Below are positions 1 through 17,644 of a stretch of 59,765 nt of DNA, in pieces. The stretch comes from Pseudomonas sichuanensis. GTDB taxonomy: Bacteria > Pseudomonadota > Gammaproteobacteria > Pseudomonadales > Pseudomonadaceae. A program made the translations under genes and the position numbers. Numbering within the stretch: position 1 is the first letter of the stretch; every line of letters begins with the position of its first letter. The stretch spans positions 1 through 59,765 of the forward strand of contig NZ_QKVM01000040.1 in the NCBI RefSeq assembly GCF_003231305.1, written 5' to 3'. A model generated the notes under the pieces. That model worked only from the letters and a program-made list of their open reading frames with translations, was not told where the DNA came from and searched no databases.

Positions 1-6754
<6,754 letters not shown>

Positions 6755-6767
6755 GTCCCGCACTCCT

Positions 6768-9700
6768 TTAAGAAATCAGCTTTTCAAGCTCTGCGCTTGA
6801 TAAACGTTTGAGTGCCTCCAAAGATTTAGCCAATTCGTCTTCGACGGGCTGCGCCACGTCGCGCAGGCCGCGCACGTAAGCGCAGAACGCCTCCAGGTTG
6901 CTCGCCATGAACAGGTTTTCCAGGCTGACTTCCACCCCCAGCTGCCCGCGCAGGCGGACGATCACCTGGGTGGCCAGCAGCGAATGCCCGCCCAGTTCGA
7001 AGAAGTTGTCGTCCAGCCCTACCCGCTCCACCTCCAGCACCTGCTGCCAGATCGCCGCGACCTGCTGCGCAAGTTCGTCGCCCGGTGCGCGGTGCGGGCC
7101 GCTCACGGCCGCTTCCGGCGCCGGCAGCGCGCGGCGGTCGATCTTGCCGGCAGGGCTCAGCGGCATGCGTTCCAGGCGCACCACCCGGGCCGGCACCATG
7201 TACCCCGGCAGCGTGGCGCCGACCCAGGCCTTCAGCGCGGCATCGTCGACCGCCGCCGCCAGCACCAGGTAGGCGACCAGCTGCGCGCCAGCCGCGGCCT
7301 GGTGCACCTGCACCAGCGCTTCACGCACCAGCCCATGCTCGCGCAGGCGGGCCTCGATCTCCGCCGGCTCCACGCGGAAGCCGCGGATCTTCACCTGCTC
7401 GTCGCCACGGCCCAGGTACCACAGCACCTGCTCGGCATCGCGCCAGGCCAGGTCGCCGGTGCGGTAGCGGCGGCTGCCCGGCGTACCATCCGGGTCGGGC
7501 ACGAAGCGTTCGGCGGTAAGCCCCGGCCGGCCGTGGTAGCCACGGGCGAGCAGCTCGCCACCGATGCACACCTCGCCGGCGCCATGCTGGGCGGCGGCGC
7601 CACCCTGGCCGTCGTCCAGGTACAGCGCACGGCCCGCCAGCGCCTGGCCGATCGGCAGCACCGCCGGCACCGCCTGCGGGTTGGTCAGCCACGGCGTGCA
7701 GTCCTGCAGCGTGGCAGTCACAGTGGCCTCGGTCGGGCCATAGGCATTAAGCAAGGTTACCGTGCGGCCCAGCGCACGCGCCCAGTCCTGCACGGCGCTA
7801 CCGGGCATCGCCTCGCCGCCGCACAGCACCAGGCGCAGGCTCGCCAGGGCATGGGGCCCGCTGTCGGCGAGGTCGCGGGCGATGGTCGCCCAGTACGCGG
7901 TGCTCAGGTCGGCCACCGTGATGCCCTGGGTATCGACCGCATCGCGGAACTGGCTGCTGCTCCACACCGCCTGGCCGCGCATGACCAGCGTGGCCCCCAC
8001 CGCCAGGGTGGCGAACAGCTGCTCGACGAAGGGATCGAAGTTGAAGGTGGCGAACTGCAGCACCTTGTCGCTCGCCACCAGCCCCAGGGCCTGGATCGCC
8101 GCCTCGGTGTGCCGGGCCAGCGCCCGGTGGGTCAAGGCCACGCCCTTGGGCCGGCCGGTGGAGCCGGAGGTGAAGATCACATAGGCCAGGCTGTCCACCA
8201 GGCCCGACCAAGCCGGGTCGTCATCCTGCCCGGCAAGCTGGGCCAAGGGCTGGTCCAGCGCCAGGGTGGCCACCCCGGTGTCGGCGTGACCGCGCAGCAG
8301 CGCGGCTTCACCGAGCAACAGGCTGATACCGCTGTCCTCGACCATGGCCTGCAGGCGCTCCTGGGGGTAGTCCGGGTCCAGCGGCACGTAGCCGGCGCCG
8401 GCCTTGAGCACGGCCAGCACCGCCACCGGCAGCTCGACGCTGCGGCCCATGCAGATCCCCACCAGGTGCTCGGGGCCTACGCCGCGCCCGCGCAAGGCAT
8501 GGGCCAGGCGATTGGCGCGCCGGTTCAGCTCGGCATAACTCAGCTGTTGCCCGTCGCACACCACCGCGCAGGCCTGGGGTTGCAGCAGCGCCTGGGCCTG
8601 CAGGCGCAGATGCACCGGCACCAAGGCGGCGCAGTCGTCCACCCGGGCACGCTCATGGCGCAGCCGTGCTTCGTTCTGCACCAGGCCCAGCACGGGCAGT
8701 TCGGCTACCGCGCGGTCGGCTGCCGCCGGCATGGCCAGCAGCAGGTTGCACAGCTGTTCGGCCAGGTCCTCGACCACGGCCGCAGGCAGCACCGCCAGGT
8801 CGTGGCTCATTTGCAGTTGCAAGGTCTGGCCGACACCGGCGGCGATGGTCAGCGGGTAGCTGGTGCGCTCGTGCTGGTGAACCTCGCCGAAACTCAAGGC
8901 GCCACCGGCCTCTTGCAGGGCCTCGGCCATGGGGAAGTTCTCGAACACCAGGATATGGTCGAACAACGCCTCGCCACCCTGCCCCACCCAGCGCTGGATA
9001 TCGTACAGCGGGGTGTGTTCATGCTCGCGCATGGCCAGGTTGCCGGCCTGCAAGGCCCGCAGCCATTCGCCCAGGGCCTGCCCGGGCGCTGGGTTTGCGA
9101 GCATCGGCAGGGTGTTGATGAACAGCCCGATCTGCTGCTCGATGCCCGGCAACTGCGCCGGCCGCCCAGACACAGTGACGCCGAAGCACACCGCCTGCTG
9201 CCCGGCCAGGCGTTGCAGCAACAATGCCCAGGCGCCCTGCACCAGGGTATTGAGCGTCACCCGCTGGGCGCGGGCAAAGGCTTCCAGGCGTTGCGTCTGG
9301 GCAACGTCCAGGGTGCGGTCGACGTTGGCCATGCCGCCCTGCCCGGCCTGCGCGCCCGGCAGGCAGTCCAGCAGGCGGGTCGGCGCCGGCAGCCCGGCCA
9401 ACTGCTGGCGCCAGAAGGCTTCGGCACTGGCCGGGTCCTGGGCTTGCAGCCAACGAATGTAGTCACGCAGCGGCTGCGGCGCCTGGGCCGGCAGCGTACC
9501 GTGGTAGCGCTGCATCACCTCGCCCATGACCTGGGCGCTGCTCCAGCCGTCCATGAGGATGTGGTGGTGGGTGTACACCATCACATGGCGCTCCGGCGCC
9601 ACCTGCACCAGGCACACCCGCAGCAGCGGTGCGCGCCCGAGGTCGAACGGCGTGCTGCGCTGCTCGGCGTACAGCGCCTGGAGAGCGGCCGGCAGGTCGG

Positions 9701-12700
9701 CCTGCGCCCGCCAGTCGAGTTCCTGCAGCGGCGACGTCACCTGACGCTGCACCACCTGCAACGGCTCGGTCTGCTCATCGCCCCAGAGGAAAGCACTGCG
9801 CAGGATGTCGTGGGCCTGCACGGTCTGCTCCCAGGCCATGCGCAGGCGCGTGACATCCAGCCCGCCGATCTCGACGTGCAACTGGTTGATATAGGCGCCG
9901 GCCTCGGCCTGGTACAGCGAATGGAACAACATGCCTTGCTGCATCGGCGACAACGGATACAGGTCCGCCACCTCCCGCGCAGTCAGCGCCAGGCCGTCGA
10001 GGGCGGCCTGGTCGAGCCCGGCCAACGGCACATCCGACGGCGTCAGCGCACCGGCCGAAGGCGCCAGGCAATGCTCCACCAGCTCGCCCAGCTCGACGGC
10101 GTAGGCATCGGCCAGGCGCTGGATGGCATCGGGCTGGAACATCTGCCCGCTGAAACTCCATTCCAGGGTCAGCACGCCCTGGTACACCTGGCCACTGAGG
10201 GTCAGCCAGTTGCCCAGCAGCGCCTCGGGGCTGCGCTCGTCGCCCTTGCCCTCGGGGGCCGGGCGCAGCAGCGCCTGATCGTTGAAGGTGGCGTCCACCT
10301 GCCCCAGGTAATTGAAGGTGATGCGCGGCAGCGGCAAGCCCTGCAAGCGCGCGCGGTCTTCGGCGGCCCCCAGGTACTTGAGCGCGGCGAAGCCCAGGCC
10401 ACGGTCTGGCACCGCACGCAGTTGCTCCTTGACCTGCTTGATGGTCGCCGCCGGGTCTGCGGCGGGTTGCAGGCGCACCGGGAACAGGCTGGTGAACCAG
10501 CCCAGGGTGCGCGACAGGTCCAGGTCGCTGCCAAGGTCCTCGCGGCCATGGCCTTCGAGCTGCACGCTGACCGACGCTTCGCCGGTCCAGCGGCACAGCA
10601 CCCGCGCCAGGGCGGCCAGCAGCAGGTCGTTGACCTGGGTGCGGTAGGCCGCCGAAGCGCCCTGCAATAGCCCACTGGTCAGGCGCGCATCCAGGCGCGT
10701 GACGGCGACCTGGCGGTCGGCGCTGCGCGCAGGTTCGCGGCTGCGCATCTGCGGCAGGTCCTGGTCGTGCTGCGGCAACTGCGCCGCCCAGTAATCCAGG
10801 GTGGCGCGTTGCGGCTCGGCTTGCGCCCAGTCGGCCAGTACCTGGCCCCAGCGCTGCACCGAACTGCTGCGTGCCGGCAGGCGTGGCTGCGCACCGGCCT
10901 GCAAGGCGTCATGGCAGGCCTGCAGGTCTTCCAGCAGGATGCGCCAGGACACCCCGTCCACTACCAGGTGGTGGGCGGTCAGCAGCAGCCGCTGGCTGCC
11001 GTCGGGCAGGGTTGCAAGCACAGCGCGCAGCACATCGCCACGAGCCAGGTCGAAGCTGCGCTGGGCCTGGTTCAGCAGGGTTTCCAGCTCCTCGGGCGTG
11101 GCGCAGTGGCGCTGCCACAGCAGCGCGGCCGGCGGTTCATCGGCGGCCGGGATATGCGCCTGCCAGCCCTGCGCGCCCTGGCTGAAGCAACTGCGCAGCA
11201 CGTCATGGTGGCGCCACAGCTGCAGCAGCGCTTGCTCCAGCACGGCAGCGTCCAGTGGCTGGCGCGGCTGCAACAGCAACGACTGGTTCCAGTGATGGCG
11301 CTCGACCGGGTCGGCGGCAAAGAATGCCTGCTGGATCGGCAGCAGCAGGCACGGCCCTTCAGCGGCGGGCTGCTCGACCAGCGTTTGCAGCTGGTCGAAC
11401 CCGGCACGGGCCGCCAGGCTGCGCACGGTCTGGTGTTCGAACACATCCCTGGCGCTGAAGGCAATGCCGGCAGCACGCGCGCGGCTGACCAGCTGGATGG
11501 CGACGATGGAGTCGCCGCCCAGCTCGAAGAAGTTGTCGTCCAGGCCGATCTGCGGGCTGCGCAGCACCTCGCGCCACAGCGCGGCGATGCGCTGCTGACG
11601 CTCGTCGCCCTGGGCGGCGGGCGTGCTACCCGCCTGCGCCTGCGGTTGCGGCAAGGCACGGCGGTCGAGCTTGCCGTTGGCGGTCAACGGCAATGCCGCC
11701 AGCGCCAGCACATGGGCCGGCACCTGGTGGGCCGAGAGTCGTTCGCGCAGATAAGCCTTGAGGCTGTCGGCCTGCAGCGTCGCGTCGGCCGCCAGTACCA
11801 CGTAAGCCACCAGCTGGGTGCCATTGGCACCGGGTTGGCCGCTGACCACGCACTCGTTCACCTCGCCATGGGCCAGCAGTTGCTGTTCGATTTCGCCGGG
11901 CTCGACCCGGTAACCGCGAATCTTCAGCTGCTGGTCGCCACGGCCCAGGTACTGCAACTGGTCATCGGCGCGCTGGCGCACGCGGTCGCCTGTGCGGTAC
12001 AGGCGCTGGCCGTCGCCGAACGGGTCTGGGACGAAGCGCTCGGCGGTCAGCCCAGGCTGGCCCAGGTAGCCACGGGCCAGGCCCGCGCCGCCCAGGTACA
12101 ACTCGCCCTGGCTGCCCAGCGGCGCCTGCTGCAAGGCGCCATCGAGCACCTGCGCGCGCAGGTTGGGCAGCGGCGCGCCGAGCGGCGCGGCGCTGCCCAG
12201 GTCATCGAGCAGGCAGGTGAACACGCCCACCGTGGTTTCGGTCGGCCCATAGTGGTTGACCAAGGCGCAGCCCGGCGCCAGGGCGCGGATGCGTTGCAGC
12301 AAGGCCGGCGGGCTGGCTTCGCCGCCCAGCACCAGGCAACGGCGCGGCAGCACGCCGAGGTTGTCGCTGCCCAGCAGCGCGCCCAGGTGCGACGGCACGA
12401 TCTTCAGCGCATCGACGCCGTGCTGCTGCATGTAGGCGGCGAAGGCCTGGCCATCGACCGCGGTGTCGGGATCGATCAGGTGCAGGGTGCGGCCGCCGGC
12501 CAAGGCGCCGAACAGCACGGTATGGCCAAGGTCGGCGGCCAGGGTGGAGACCAGTGCCATGCTCTGCACCTGGCCCAGGGGCAGGCGCTGTTCGATGCCG
12601 TCCAGGTAGTTGGCCAGCGCCGCCTGGCTGACGCCGACGGCCTTGGGCTTGCCGGTGGAGCCGGAGGTGAAGATCACATAGGCCAGGTCGCCGCCCAACA

Positions 12701-14603
12701 CGCTCAAGGTCGGCGCGGCGCACGGGGTCTCGAGCGGGCCGCTGGCGTCGTCCAGCAGGTGCAGCGTCACGTCGGTGAAGCCGCTGAAGCGTTCGGCCTG
12801 GTCGCCGGGCGCCAGGAGGTGAGTGGCGCCGCTGTCGGCGAGCATCTGCTCCAGCCGTTGGCGCGGGTACTGCGGGTCGAGGGCAACGTAGCAGGCACCG
12901 GCCTTGAGCACGGCCAGCAGGCCCACCAGGGTTTCCAGGCGGCGCTCGGCGCACAGGGCCACCTGCGTGCGCGGGGCCACGCCGCTGTCGATCAGGCGGC
13001 GGGCCAGCTGGTTGGCTTTGCCGTCGAGGGCGGCGTAAGTCAGCGAGCGCGCCCCTTCAACCAGGGCAATGCGCTGCGGATGCGCGGCGGCCTGGGCCGC
13101 GAAGCGCTGGTGCAGCCACGGGCCGCGTACTGTCGCATCTGCCTCGCTGGCCTGGGCAACCGGCCCCAGCGGCAGGGTTTCGATGGCCCGCGCCGGCTCG
13201 GCCAGGGCGGCGCCCAGCAGTTGCGCCCAGTGCTGGCCAAGGCGCTCGATGGTGCGGGCCTCGAACAGGTCGGTGGCATACAGCAGCGAGGCGCTGAGGC
13301 GCTCGCCCTGCTCCTCGGTGTTCAGCGCCAGGTCGAAGCGCGCGGATTCGCGGGTGATTTCCAGCGGCACCAGCTCGACGCCCGGCAATTGCCAGCGGCT
13401 GCCCTGGCGGGTCGCGACCTGGTGATTGAACAGCACCTGGAACAGCGGGGTGCGGTCCAGGCTGCGCTGGGGTTGCAGGGCGTCGACCAGGTGCTCGAAC
13501 GGCAGGTCCTGGTTGGCCTGGGCCTCGAGCACGCGCTGGCGCACCTGGGCCAGCACCTCGACGAAACTGTGGCGGCCATCGAGCTCCACCTGCAACACCT
13601 GGGTGTTGACGAAGAAGCCGATCAGCCCCTCGACCTCGGCGCGGGTACGGTTGGCGATCGGCGTGCCGACGCGGATCACCTCGCTGGCGCTGTAGCGCAT
13701 CAGCAGCACCTGCAAGGTCGCCAGCAGCACCATGAACGGCGTGCAACCGTTGGCCGCGGCCAGTTGCCGGACCGCTTCGCCCTGCCCCTCCGGCAATTCG
13801 ATGGCCAGCCGCGCGCCACGGCCGCTGCGCCGTGCCGGGCGCGGATGGTCGGCGGGCAGTTCGAGGGAATCCTCGGCCACGCCCAGGCGCTCGCGCCAGT
13901 AGCCGAGCTGGCGCTCGGCCTCGCCGGCCTCCAGCCACAGGCGCTGCCAGCGGGCGTGGTCGGCGTACTGGATCGGCAAGGCCGGCGCCGGCGCCTGCTC
14001 TTGGTAATGGCGCAGCACTTCTTCGATCAGGATCGGCATCGACCAGGCGTCGGTGACGATGTGGTGGGTGCAGAACACCAGCACCCACTGCTGCTCGCCG
14101 GTGTGCAGCAGGGTGGCACGCAGCAGCAGGTCGTGTTCGAGGTCGAACGGCTGCGCGCTCAGCGCCTCGGCCACCTGCTCCTGCTGTGCCTGATTGCTGG
14201 CGCGCAGGTCCTGATGCTGCAGGCTGAAGGCGCGGTGGCTGCGCAGCACTTGCAGGACCTTTTGCTCGTCCTGGCGGAAGTTGGTGCGCAGCGCCTCGTG
14301 GCGCTGCACCAAGGCCTGCAGGCTGCGTTCCAGGCGCTGGGCGTCGAACGCCCCGCGCACACTGAGCAGTGCCGGCTGGTTGTAGGCCGTGGACTGCGGG
14401 TCGAGCTGCCACAGCAGCCACAGGCGCTGCTGGGAGAACGAGGCCTGCACCGGTTGATCGACGTTGTCCCGGGGTGGAATGGGCAGCAGATCGAAGGCCA
14501 GGCCCTGCTCGCGCATGCGCCCTTGCAACACCTGGCGCTCTTCGGCTGGCAACGCGGCGAAGCGCTTGGCCAGTCCCTGCATGCGGTCGGACAGCGCGGT
14601 CAT
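6768..14603 (-). CDS. Pyoverdine-type NRPS, two modules: C-A(Asp)-T-E and C-A(basic?)-T
   Basis: 2611-aa synthetase. Domains by rough residue: C 45-470 (HHIVTDAWS near 181, with Ala where the HHxxxDG Gly normally sits); A with a core near 694; T with GGDSIVA near 1031; E with HHLVVDGVSW near 1216; C of the type that follows an E domain (LYPLSPMQQGMLFHSLY, HHILMDGWS near 1681); A near 2189; T with GGHSLL near 2539; a C-terminal charged helix resembling a docking element. The first A code reads DLTKVGHVGK, an Asp signature, so this module should add D-Asp. The second reads DPEALGAVTK. Glu at the third position suggests a basic residue (Lys, Orn or Dab), which I cannot assign further. Start ATG at 14603 overlaps the previous gene's TGA (ATGA), indicating translational coupling. 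Confidence 0.95.
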   Translation of the reverse strand: MTALSDRMQGLAKRFAALPAEERQVLQGRMREQGLAFDLLPIPPRDNVDQPVQASFSQQRLWLLWQLDPQSTAYNQPALLSVRGAFDAQRLERSLQALVQRHEALRTNFRQDEQKVLQVLRSHRAFSLQHQDLRASNQAQQEQVAEALSAQPFDLEHDLLLRATLLHTGEQQWVLVFCTHHIVTDAWSMPILIEEVLRHYQEQAPAPALPIQYADHARWQRLWLEAGEAERQLGYWRERLGVAEDSLELPADHPRPARRSGRGARLAIELPEGQGEAVRQLAAANGCTPFMVLLATLQVLLMRYSASEVIRVGTPIANRTRAEVEGLIGFFVNTQVLQVELDGRHSFVEVLAQVRQRVLEAQANQDLPFEHLVDALQPQRSLDRTPLFQVLFNHQVATRQGSRWQLPGVELVPLEITRESARFDLALNTEEQGERLSASLLYATDLFEARTIERLGQHWAQLLGAALAEPARAIETLPLGPVAQASEADATVRGPWLHQRFAAQAAAHPQRIALVEGARSLTYAALDGKANQLARRLIDSGVAPRTQVALCAERRLETLVGLLAVLKAGACYVALDPQYPRQRLEQMLADSGATHLLAPGDQAERFSGFTDVTLHLLDDASGPLETPCAAPTLSVLGGDLAYVIFTSGSTGKPKAVGVSQAALANYLDGIEQRLPLGQVQSMALVSTLAADLGHTVLFGALAGGRTLHLIDPDTAVDGQAFAAYMQQHGVDALKIVPSHLGALLGSDNLGVLPRRCLVLGGEASPPALLQRIRALAPGCALVNHYGPTETTVGVFTCLLDDLGSAAPLGAPLPNLRAQVLDGALQQAPLGSQGELYLGGAGLARGYLGQPGLTAERFVPDPFGDGQRLYRTGDRVRQRADDQLQYLGRGDQQLKIRGYRVEPGEIEQQLLAHGEVNECVVSGQPGANGTQLVAYVVLAADATLQADSLKAYLRERLSAHQVPAHVLALAALPLTANGKLDRRALPQPQAQAGSTPAAQGDERQQRIAALWREVLRSPQIGLDDNFFELGGDSIVAIQLVSRARAAGIAFSARDVFEHQTVRSLAARAGFDQLQTLVEQPAAEGPCLLLPIQQAFFAADPVERHHWNQSLLLQPRQPLDAAVLEQALLQLWRHHDVLRSCFSQGAQGWQAHIPAADEPPAALLWQRHCATPEELETLLNQAQRSFDLARGDVLRAVLATLPDGSQRLLLTAHHLVVDGVSWRILLEDLQACHDALQAGAQPRLPARSSSVQRWGQVLADWAQAEPQRATLDYWAAQLPQHDQDLPQMRSREPARSADRQVAVTRLDARLTSGLLQGASAAYRTQVNDLLLAALARVLCRWTGEASVSVQLEGHGREDLGSDLDLSRTLGWFTSLFPVRLQPAADPAATIKQVKEQLRAVPDRGLGFAALKYLGAAEDRARLQGLPLPRITFNYLGQVDATFNDQALLRPAPEGKGDERSPEALLGNWLTLSGQVYQGVLTLEWSFSGQMFQPDAIQRLADAYAVELGELVEHCLAPSAGALTPSDVPLAGLDQAALDGLALTAREVADLYPLSPMQQGMLFHSLYQAEAGAYINQLHVEIGGLDVTRLRMAWEQTVQAHDILRSAFLWGDEQTEPLQVVQRQVTSPLQELDWRAQADLPAALQALYAEQRSTPFDLGRAPLLRVCLVQVAPERHVMVYTHHHILMDGWSSAQVMGEVMQRYHGTLPAQAPQPLRDYIRWLQAQDPASAEAFWRQQLAGLPAPTRLLDCLPGAQAGQGGMANVDRTLDVAQTQRLEAFARAQRVTLNTLVQGAWALLLQRLAGQQAVCFGVTVSGRPAQLPGIEQQIGLFINTLPMLANPAPGQALGEWLRALQAGNLAMREHEHTPLYDIQRWVGQGGEALFDHILVFENFPMAEALQEAGGALSFGEVHQHERTSYPLTIAAGVGQTLQLQMSHDLAVLPAAVVEDLAEQLCNLLLAMPAAADRAVAELPVLGLVQNEARLRHERARVDDCAALVPVHLRLQAQALLQPQACAVVCDGQQLSYAELNRRANRLAHALRGRGVGPEHLVGICMGRSVELPVAVLAVLKAGAGYVPLDPDYPQERLQAMVEDSGISLLLGEAALLRGHADTGVATLALDQPLAQLAGQDDDPAWSGLVDSLAYVIFTSGSTGRPKGVALTHRALARHTEAAIQALGLVASDKVLQFATFNFDPFVEQLFATLAVGATLVMRGQAVWSSSQFRDAVDTQGITVADLSTAYWATIARDLADSGPHALASLRLVLCGGEAMPGSAVQDWARALGRTVTLLNAYGPTEATVTATLQDCTPWLTNPQAVPAVLPIGQALAGRALYLDDGQGGAAAQHGAGEVCIGGELLARGYHGRPGLTAERFVPDPDGTPGSRRYRTGDLAWRDAEQVLWYLGRGDEQVKIRGFRVEPAEIEARLREHGLVREALVQVHQAAAGAQLVAYLVLAAAVDDAALKAWVGATLPGYMVPARVVRLERMPLSPAGKIDRRALPAPEAAVSGPHRAPGDELAQQVAAIWQQVLEVERVGLDDNFFELGGHSLLATQVIVRLRGQLGVEVSLENLFMASNLEAFCAYVRGLRDVAQPVEDELAKSLEALKRLSSAELEKLIS

Positions 14604-17600
14604 ACGTCCTCCACCGCATCGAACAGCGCTTCGAGGGCGTCGGCCTTGTCATCGCTGACGCCCGAGCCGCGATGTCGCTCGACCTGCTCGGCCAGCAAGG
14701 CCACGGTTTCACCTTCGAAGAACACCCGCAGCGGCAGGTCCAGGTTCAGGCGTTCCTGCACCTGGGAGCGGATGCGCGTGGCCAGCAGCGAGTGGCCGCC
14801 CAGGGCGAAGAAGTTGTCATGCACGCCCACCTGTTCCAGCTGCAACGCCTCCTGCCAGATCTGCGCCAGGGTCTGCTCCAGTTCGTTGCGCGGCGCCTGG
14901 TAGGCGCTGCCCTGGGCTTGCAGGGCGGCGAGCGCGGTGCGGTCGAGCTTGCCATTGGGGGTCAGCGGCAAGCGGTCGAGCACGCGCAGGAAGGCCGGCA
15001 CCATGTACTCGGGCATCTGCTCGCGCAGGCGCTCCAGCAGGCGGTTTTCCAGGCCGCTGGCGCTGGCCGGGTCACGCAGGGTGGCGAAGGCCGCCAGCTG
15101 CGCGCCGGCGCCCGTCTCGCGCACCACCACGGCGGCTTCGCGTACCTCGGGCTGCTGGGCGAGGCGTGCTTCGATTTCGCCCAGCTCCACGCGAAAACCG
15201 CGCAGCTTGAGCTGGAAGTCCAGGCGCCCGAGGTAGTCCAGGGTGCCTTCGACGCCGGGGCTGACCCGGTCGCCGGTGCGGTACAGGCGCTGGCCCGGCA
15301 CCAAAGCGAACGGGTCGGGCACGAAGCGGCTGGCGGTCAGGCCAGGGCGCTGCAGGTATCCACGGGCCAGGCCCGGGCCACCCACGTAAAGCTCGCCCTC
15401 GCGGCCGAAGCCGACCAGTTCGCCTTGTTCATCGAGCACCCGCAGGCGGGTGCCGGCAATGGCGCCACCGATCGACACCCGCTCATGGGCAGGCAGGGCT
15501 TGCACGGTGTGCGCCGAGCACCACACCGAGCTCTCCGACGGGCCGTACTCGTTGACCAGCAAGGTCTGCGGCAGGCGTTCGGCATGCCGCGCCGGCAGCT
15601 CCAGCGGGCAGGCTTCGCCTGCGACAATCACACAGGCCAGCGCAGGCTGCTGCAGCTGTTCGAGAATCTGCGCGTAGAACGACGGCAGGGCCAGGAAATG
15701 GCTGATGCCCTGTTCGCCGATCAACTGCGCCAGGCGCGCCGGGTCTTTGTGCGCCTGCTCTTCAGGCAGGTACAGGGTGCCGCCCTGGCCGAGGGTCCAG
15801 AAGATCCCCGCCACCGAGCTGTCGAACGAGAACGACGACAGCATCAGGAAGCGCCGCAGCGGGGCCCGGTAGAACTCGCCACGGGCGCGGGTCGAGGCAC
15901 AGGCGTTGGCATGGCTGATCATCACGCCCTTGGGCTTGCCGGTGGAACCGGAGGTGTAGATCACGTAGGCCAGGTTGCCGGGGGCGAGCGTCACGGCCGG
16001 GGCCTGCGCCTGGGCGGCCGGCAGGCCCTGTTCCAGGGCCAGGCGGGCAACGCCGTCCGGCACCTCGATGCCGTCGGCCAGGGGGCGCAGGGTGATCAGG
16101 CACTGGGCGCGGGCGTCATGCAGCATGAACGCCAGGCGCTCGGCCGGGTAGCTGGGGTCCAGCGGTAGGTAGGCGCCACCCGCCTTGAGAATGGCCAGCA
16201 GGGTCACGACGATTTCCACCGAACGCTCGCCGTACACCGCCACCACGCTGTCGGGGCCGACACCGCGCTCGCGCAGGGCCTGGGCCAGGCCGTTGGCGCG
16301 CTGATCGAGGCTGGCATAGTCCAGCGCCTGCGCGCCGACTTGCAGGGCGATATGCCCTGGGGTGGCCTTGGCGGCCTGCTCGAACAGCCCGTGCAGGGTT
16401 TCACCAGGCAGCTCCACCCGCTCGGCGCTGCGGTCGAAGCGTTGCAGCAACTGCTCGGCCTGGGCGCTATCGACACCGTTGAGCTGGCACAGCGGCTGAT
16501 CGAGGTTGGCGGCCACCTGCACGGCGAACTGGGCGAACTGCGCCAGCCACGCCTGCAACTGGGCGGCATCGAATACCCGCGCCGGGCTGACCAGGCGCAG
16601 GGCCAGGCCCTGCCCGCGCTGTTCGGCGCGCAACAGCAGCTTCTGCCCCAGCGGCCAATCCTGCTCCAGCTGCGCGGCCTCGGCGCGATAGCCACAGGCG
16701 AAGGCCGGCAGCAGGGCTTCGCCCAGGTCGGTTTCGTCCAGGCAGTCGAGCCAGGACAGCCCCTGGCGCAACTGGCCGAGCAAGCCCGGCAGTTGCTCGC
16801 GCAGGCCACGGCTGCTGTCGATCGCCAGCACCAGCGGCAACTGGCGGGCGAAGTGGCCGACGGTCTGTTCGAGCTGTTCGTTGCGCCCGCTGACCTCCAG
16901 ACCCAGCACCACGCTGGCGGGCTGCCCCAGTTCGACCAGGAACGCGGCCCAGACTACCGCCAGGGCTTCGTCGGTGCTGATCCGCCCCGCTTCGGCCAGC
17001 TTGGCCAAGGCGTCAGCCACGGGGGTGGCCAGTTGCTCGACGCACGGCGCCTCGGCCAGCGCCACGCGGCGCTCGAACGGCAAGGCAAGCGGGCGCGCCT
17101 GCTCGGCCAGCAGGCCGCGCCAGAACGCACGCCCTTGCTGGCCGATGCTTTCCTGGGCCAGGTCGCCCTGCCAGGCGGCGTAGTCGGCGTACTGCAAGGC
17201 ATCGAACTCGGCCAGCGCTTCACCGCGCAGCAAGGCTTGCAGCTCATCACCCAGCAGGCGCAAGGCGGCCGGGTCGGCACTGGCCAGTGCCACGCCCAGC
17301 AGCAGGTTGCGGCCCGCAAGGCTTGCCGCCAGCGGGGCCTGGCCGAGGTCTTCGGCCACCTGCAGGCGGGCCTGCTCGGCCGAGGCTGCGTGACGCACGC
17401 GCAGGTTCACCTGAGCGTGGATTTCCTGCGCCGGGTGTTTCAGGCCCGGCACCTGCACGTAGCGGGTGCGCAGGATTTCGTGACGCTCGCACAGCTGCGC
17501 CAGGGCCTGCTGCAGCGCCTCAAGGGAGGGCTCGGCGTCCAGCGACAGCCACAGCCGCGCAGCCAGCACCTGGCCGCCGCTGGCCTGGAGCAGATGCGCC

Positions 17601-17644
17601 TGTTGCGCCGAGGTCTGGAAAATTTCTGCGTTGCTTGCGGTCAT
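14600..17644 (-). CDS. NRPS with interface domain-A(His?)-T, partner of the adjacent beta-hydroxylase
   Basis: 1014-aa one-module synthetase. Residues 1-440 are condensation-like but lack HHxxxDG: the matching stretch reads ALASADPAALRLLGDE. This fits the interface domains known from siderophore NRPSs, which dock a SyrP-like beta-hydroxylase rather than make a bond. The A domain follows (YTSGSTGKPKG near 561, FSFDSSVAGIF near 605, LALPS, IVAGE, NEYGPSESSVW), then T with GGHSLL near 951. The code reads DSALIAEVWK, which shares 7 of 10 positions with the His signature DSELTAEVCK and is unlike Asp signatures (DLTK...). I therefore infer His, hydroxylated on the carrier. The ATG at 17644 overlaps the hydroxylase TGA, and the stop overlaps the next NRPS start, so all three are coupled. 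The protein has no C domain of its own; the C domain ending the 18773-28045 NRPS probably serves it. Confidence 0.9.
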   Translation of the reverse strand: MTASNAEIFQTSAQQAHLLQASGGQVLAARLWLSLDAEPSLEALQQALAQLCERHEILRTRYVQVPGLKHPAQEIHAQVNLRVRHAASAEQARLQVAEDLGQAPLAASLAGRNLLLGVALASADPAALRLLGDELQALLRGEALAEFDALQYADYAAWQGDLAQESIGQQGRAFWRGLLAEQARPLALPFERRVALAEAPCVEQLATPVADALAKLAEAGRISTDEALAVVWAAFLVELGQPASVVLGLEVSGRNEQLEQTVGHFARQLPLVLAIDSSRGLREQLPGLLGQLRQGLSWLDCLDETDLGEALLPAFACGYRAEAAQLEQDWPLGQKLLLRAEQRGQGLALRLVSPARVFDAAQLQAWLAQFAQFAVQVAANLDQPLCQLNGVDSAQAEQLLQRFDRSAERVELPGETLHGLFEQAAKATPGHIALQVGAQALDYASLDQRANGLAQALRERGVGPDSVVAVYGERSVEIVVTLLAILKAGGAYLPLDPSYPAERLAFMLHDARAQCLITLRPLADGIEVPDGVARLALEQGLPAAQAQAPAVTLAPGNLAYVIYTSGSTGKPKGVMISHANACASTRARGEFYRAPLRRFLMLSSFSFDSSVAGIFWTLGQGGTLYLPEEQAHKDPARLAQLIGEQGISHFLALPSFYAQILEQLQQPALACVIVAGEACPLELPARHAERLPQTLLVNEYGPSESSVWCSAHTVQALPAHERVSIGGAIAGTRLRVLDEQGELVGFGREGELYVGGPGLARGYLQRPGLTASRFVPDPFALVPGQRLYRTGDRVSPGVEGTLDYLGRLDFQLKLRGFRVELGEIEARLAQQPEVREAAVVVRETGAGAQLAAFATLRDPASASGLENRLLERLREQMPEYMVPAFLRVLDRLPLTPNGKLDRTALAALQAQGSAYQAPRNELEQTLAQIWQEALQLEQVGVHDNFFALGGHSLLATRIRSQVQERLNLDLPLRVFFEGETVALLAEQVERHRGSGVSDDKADALEALFDAVEDV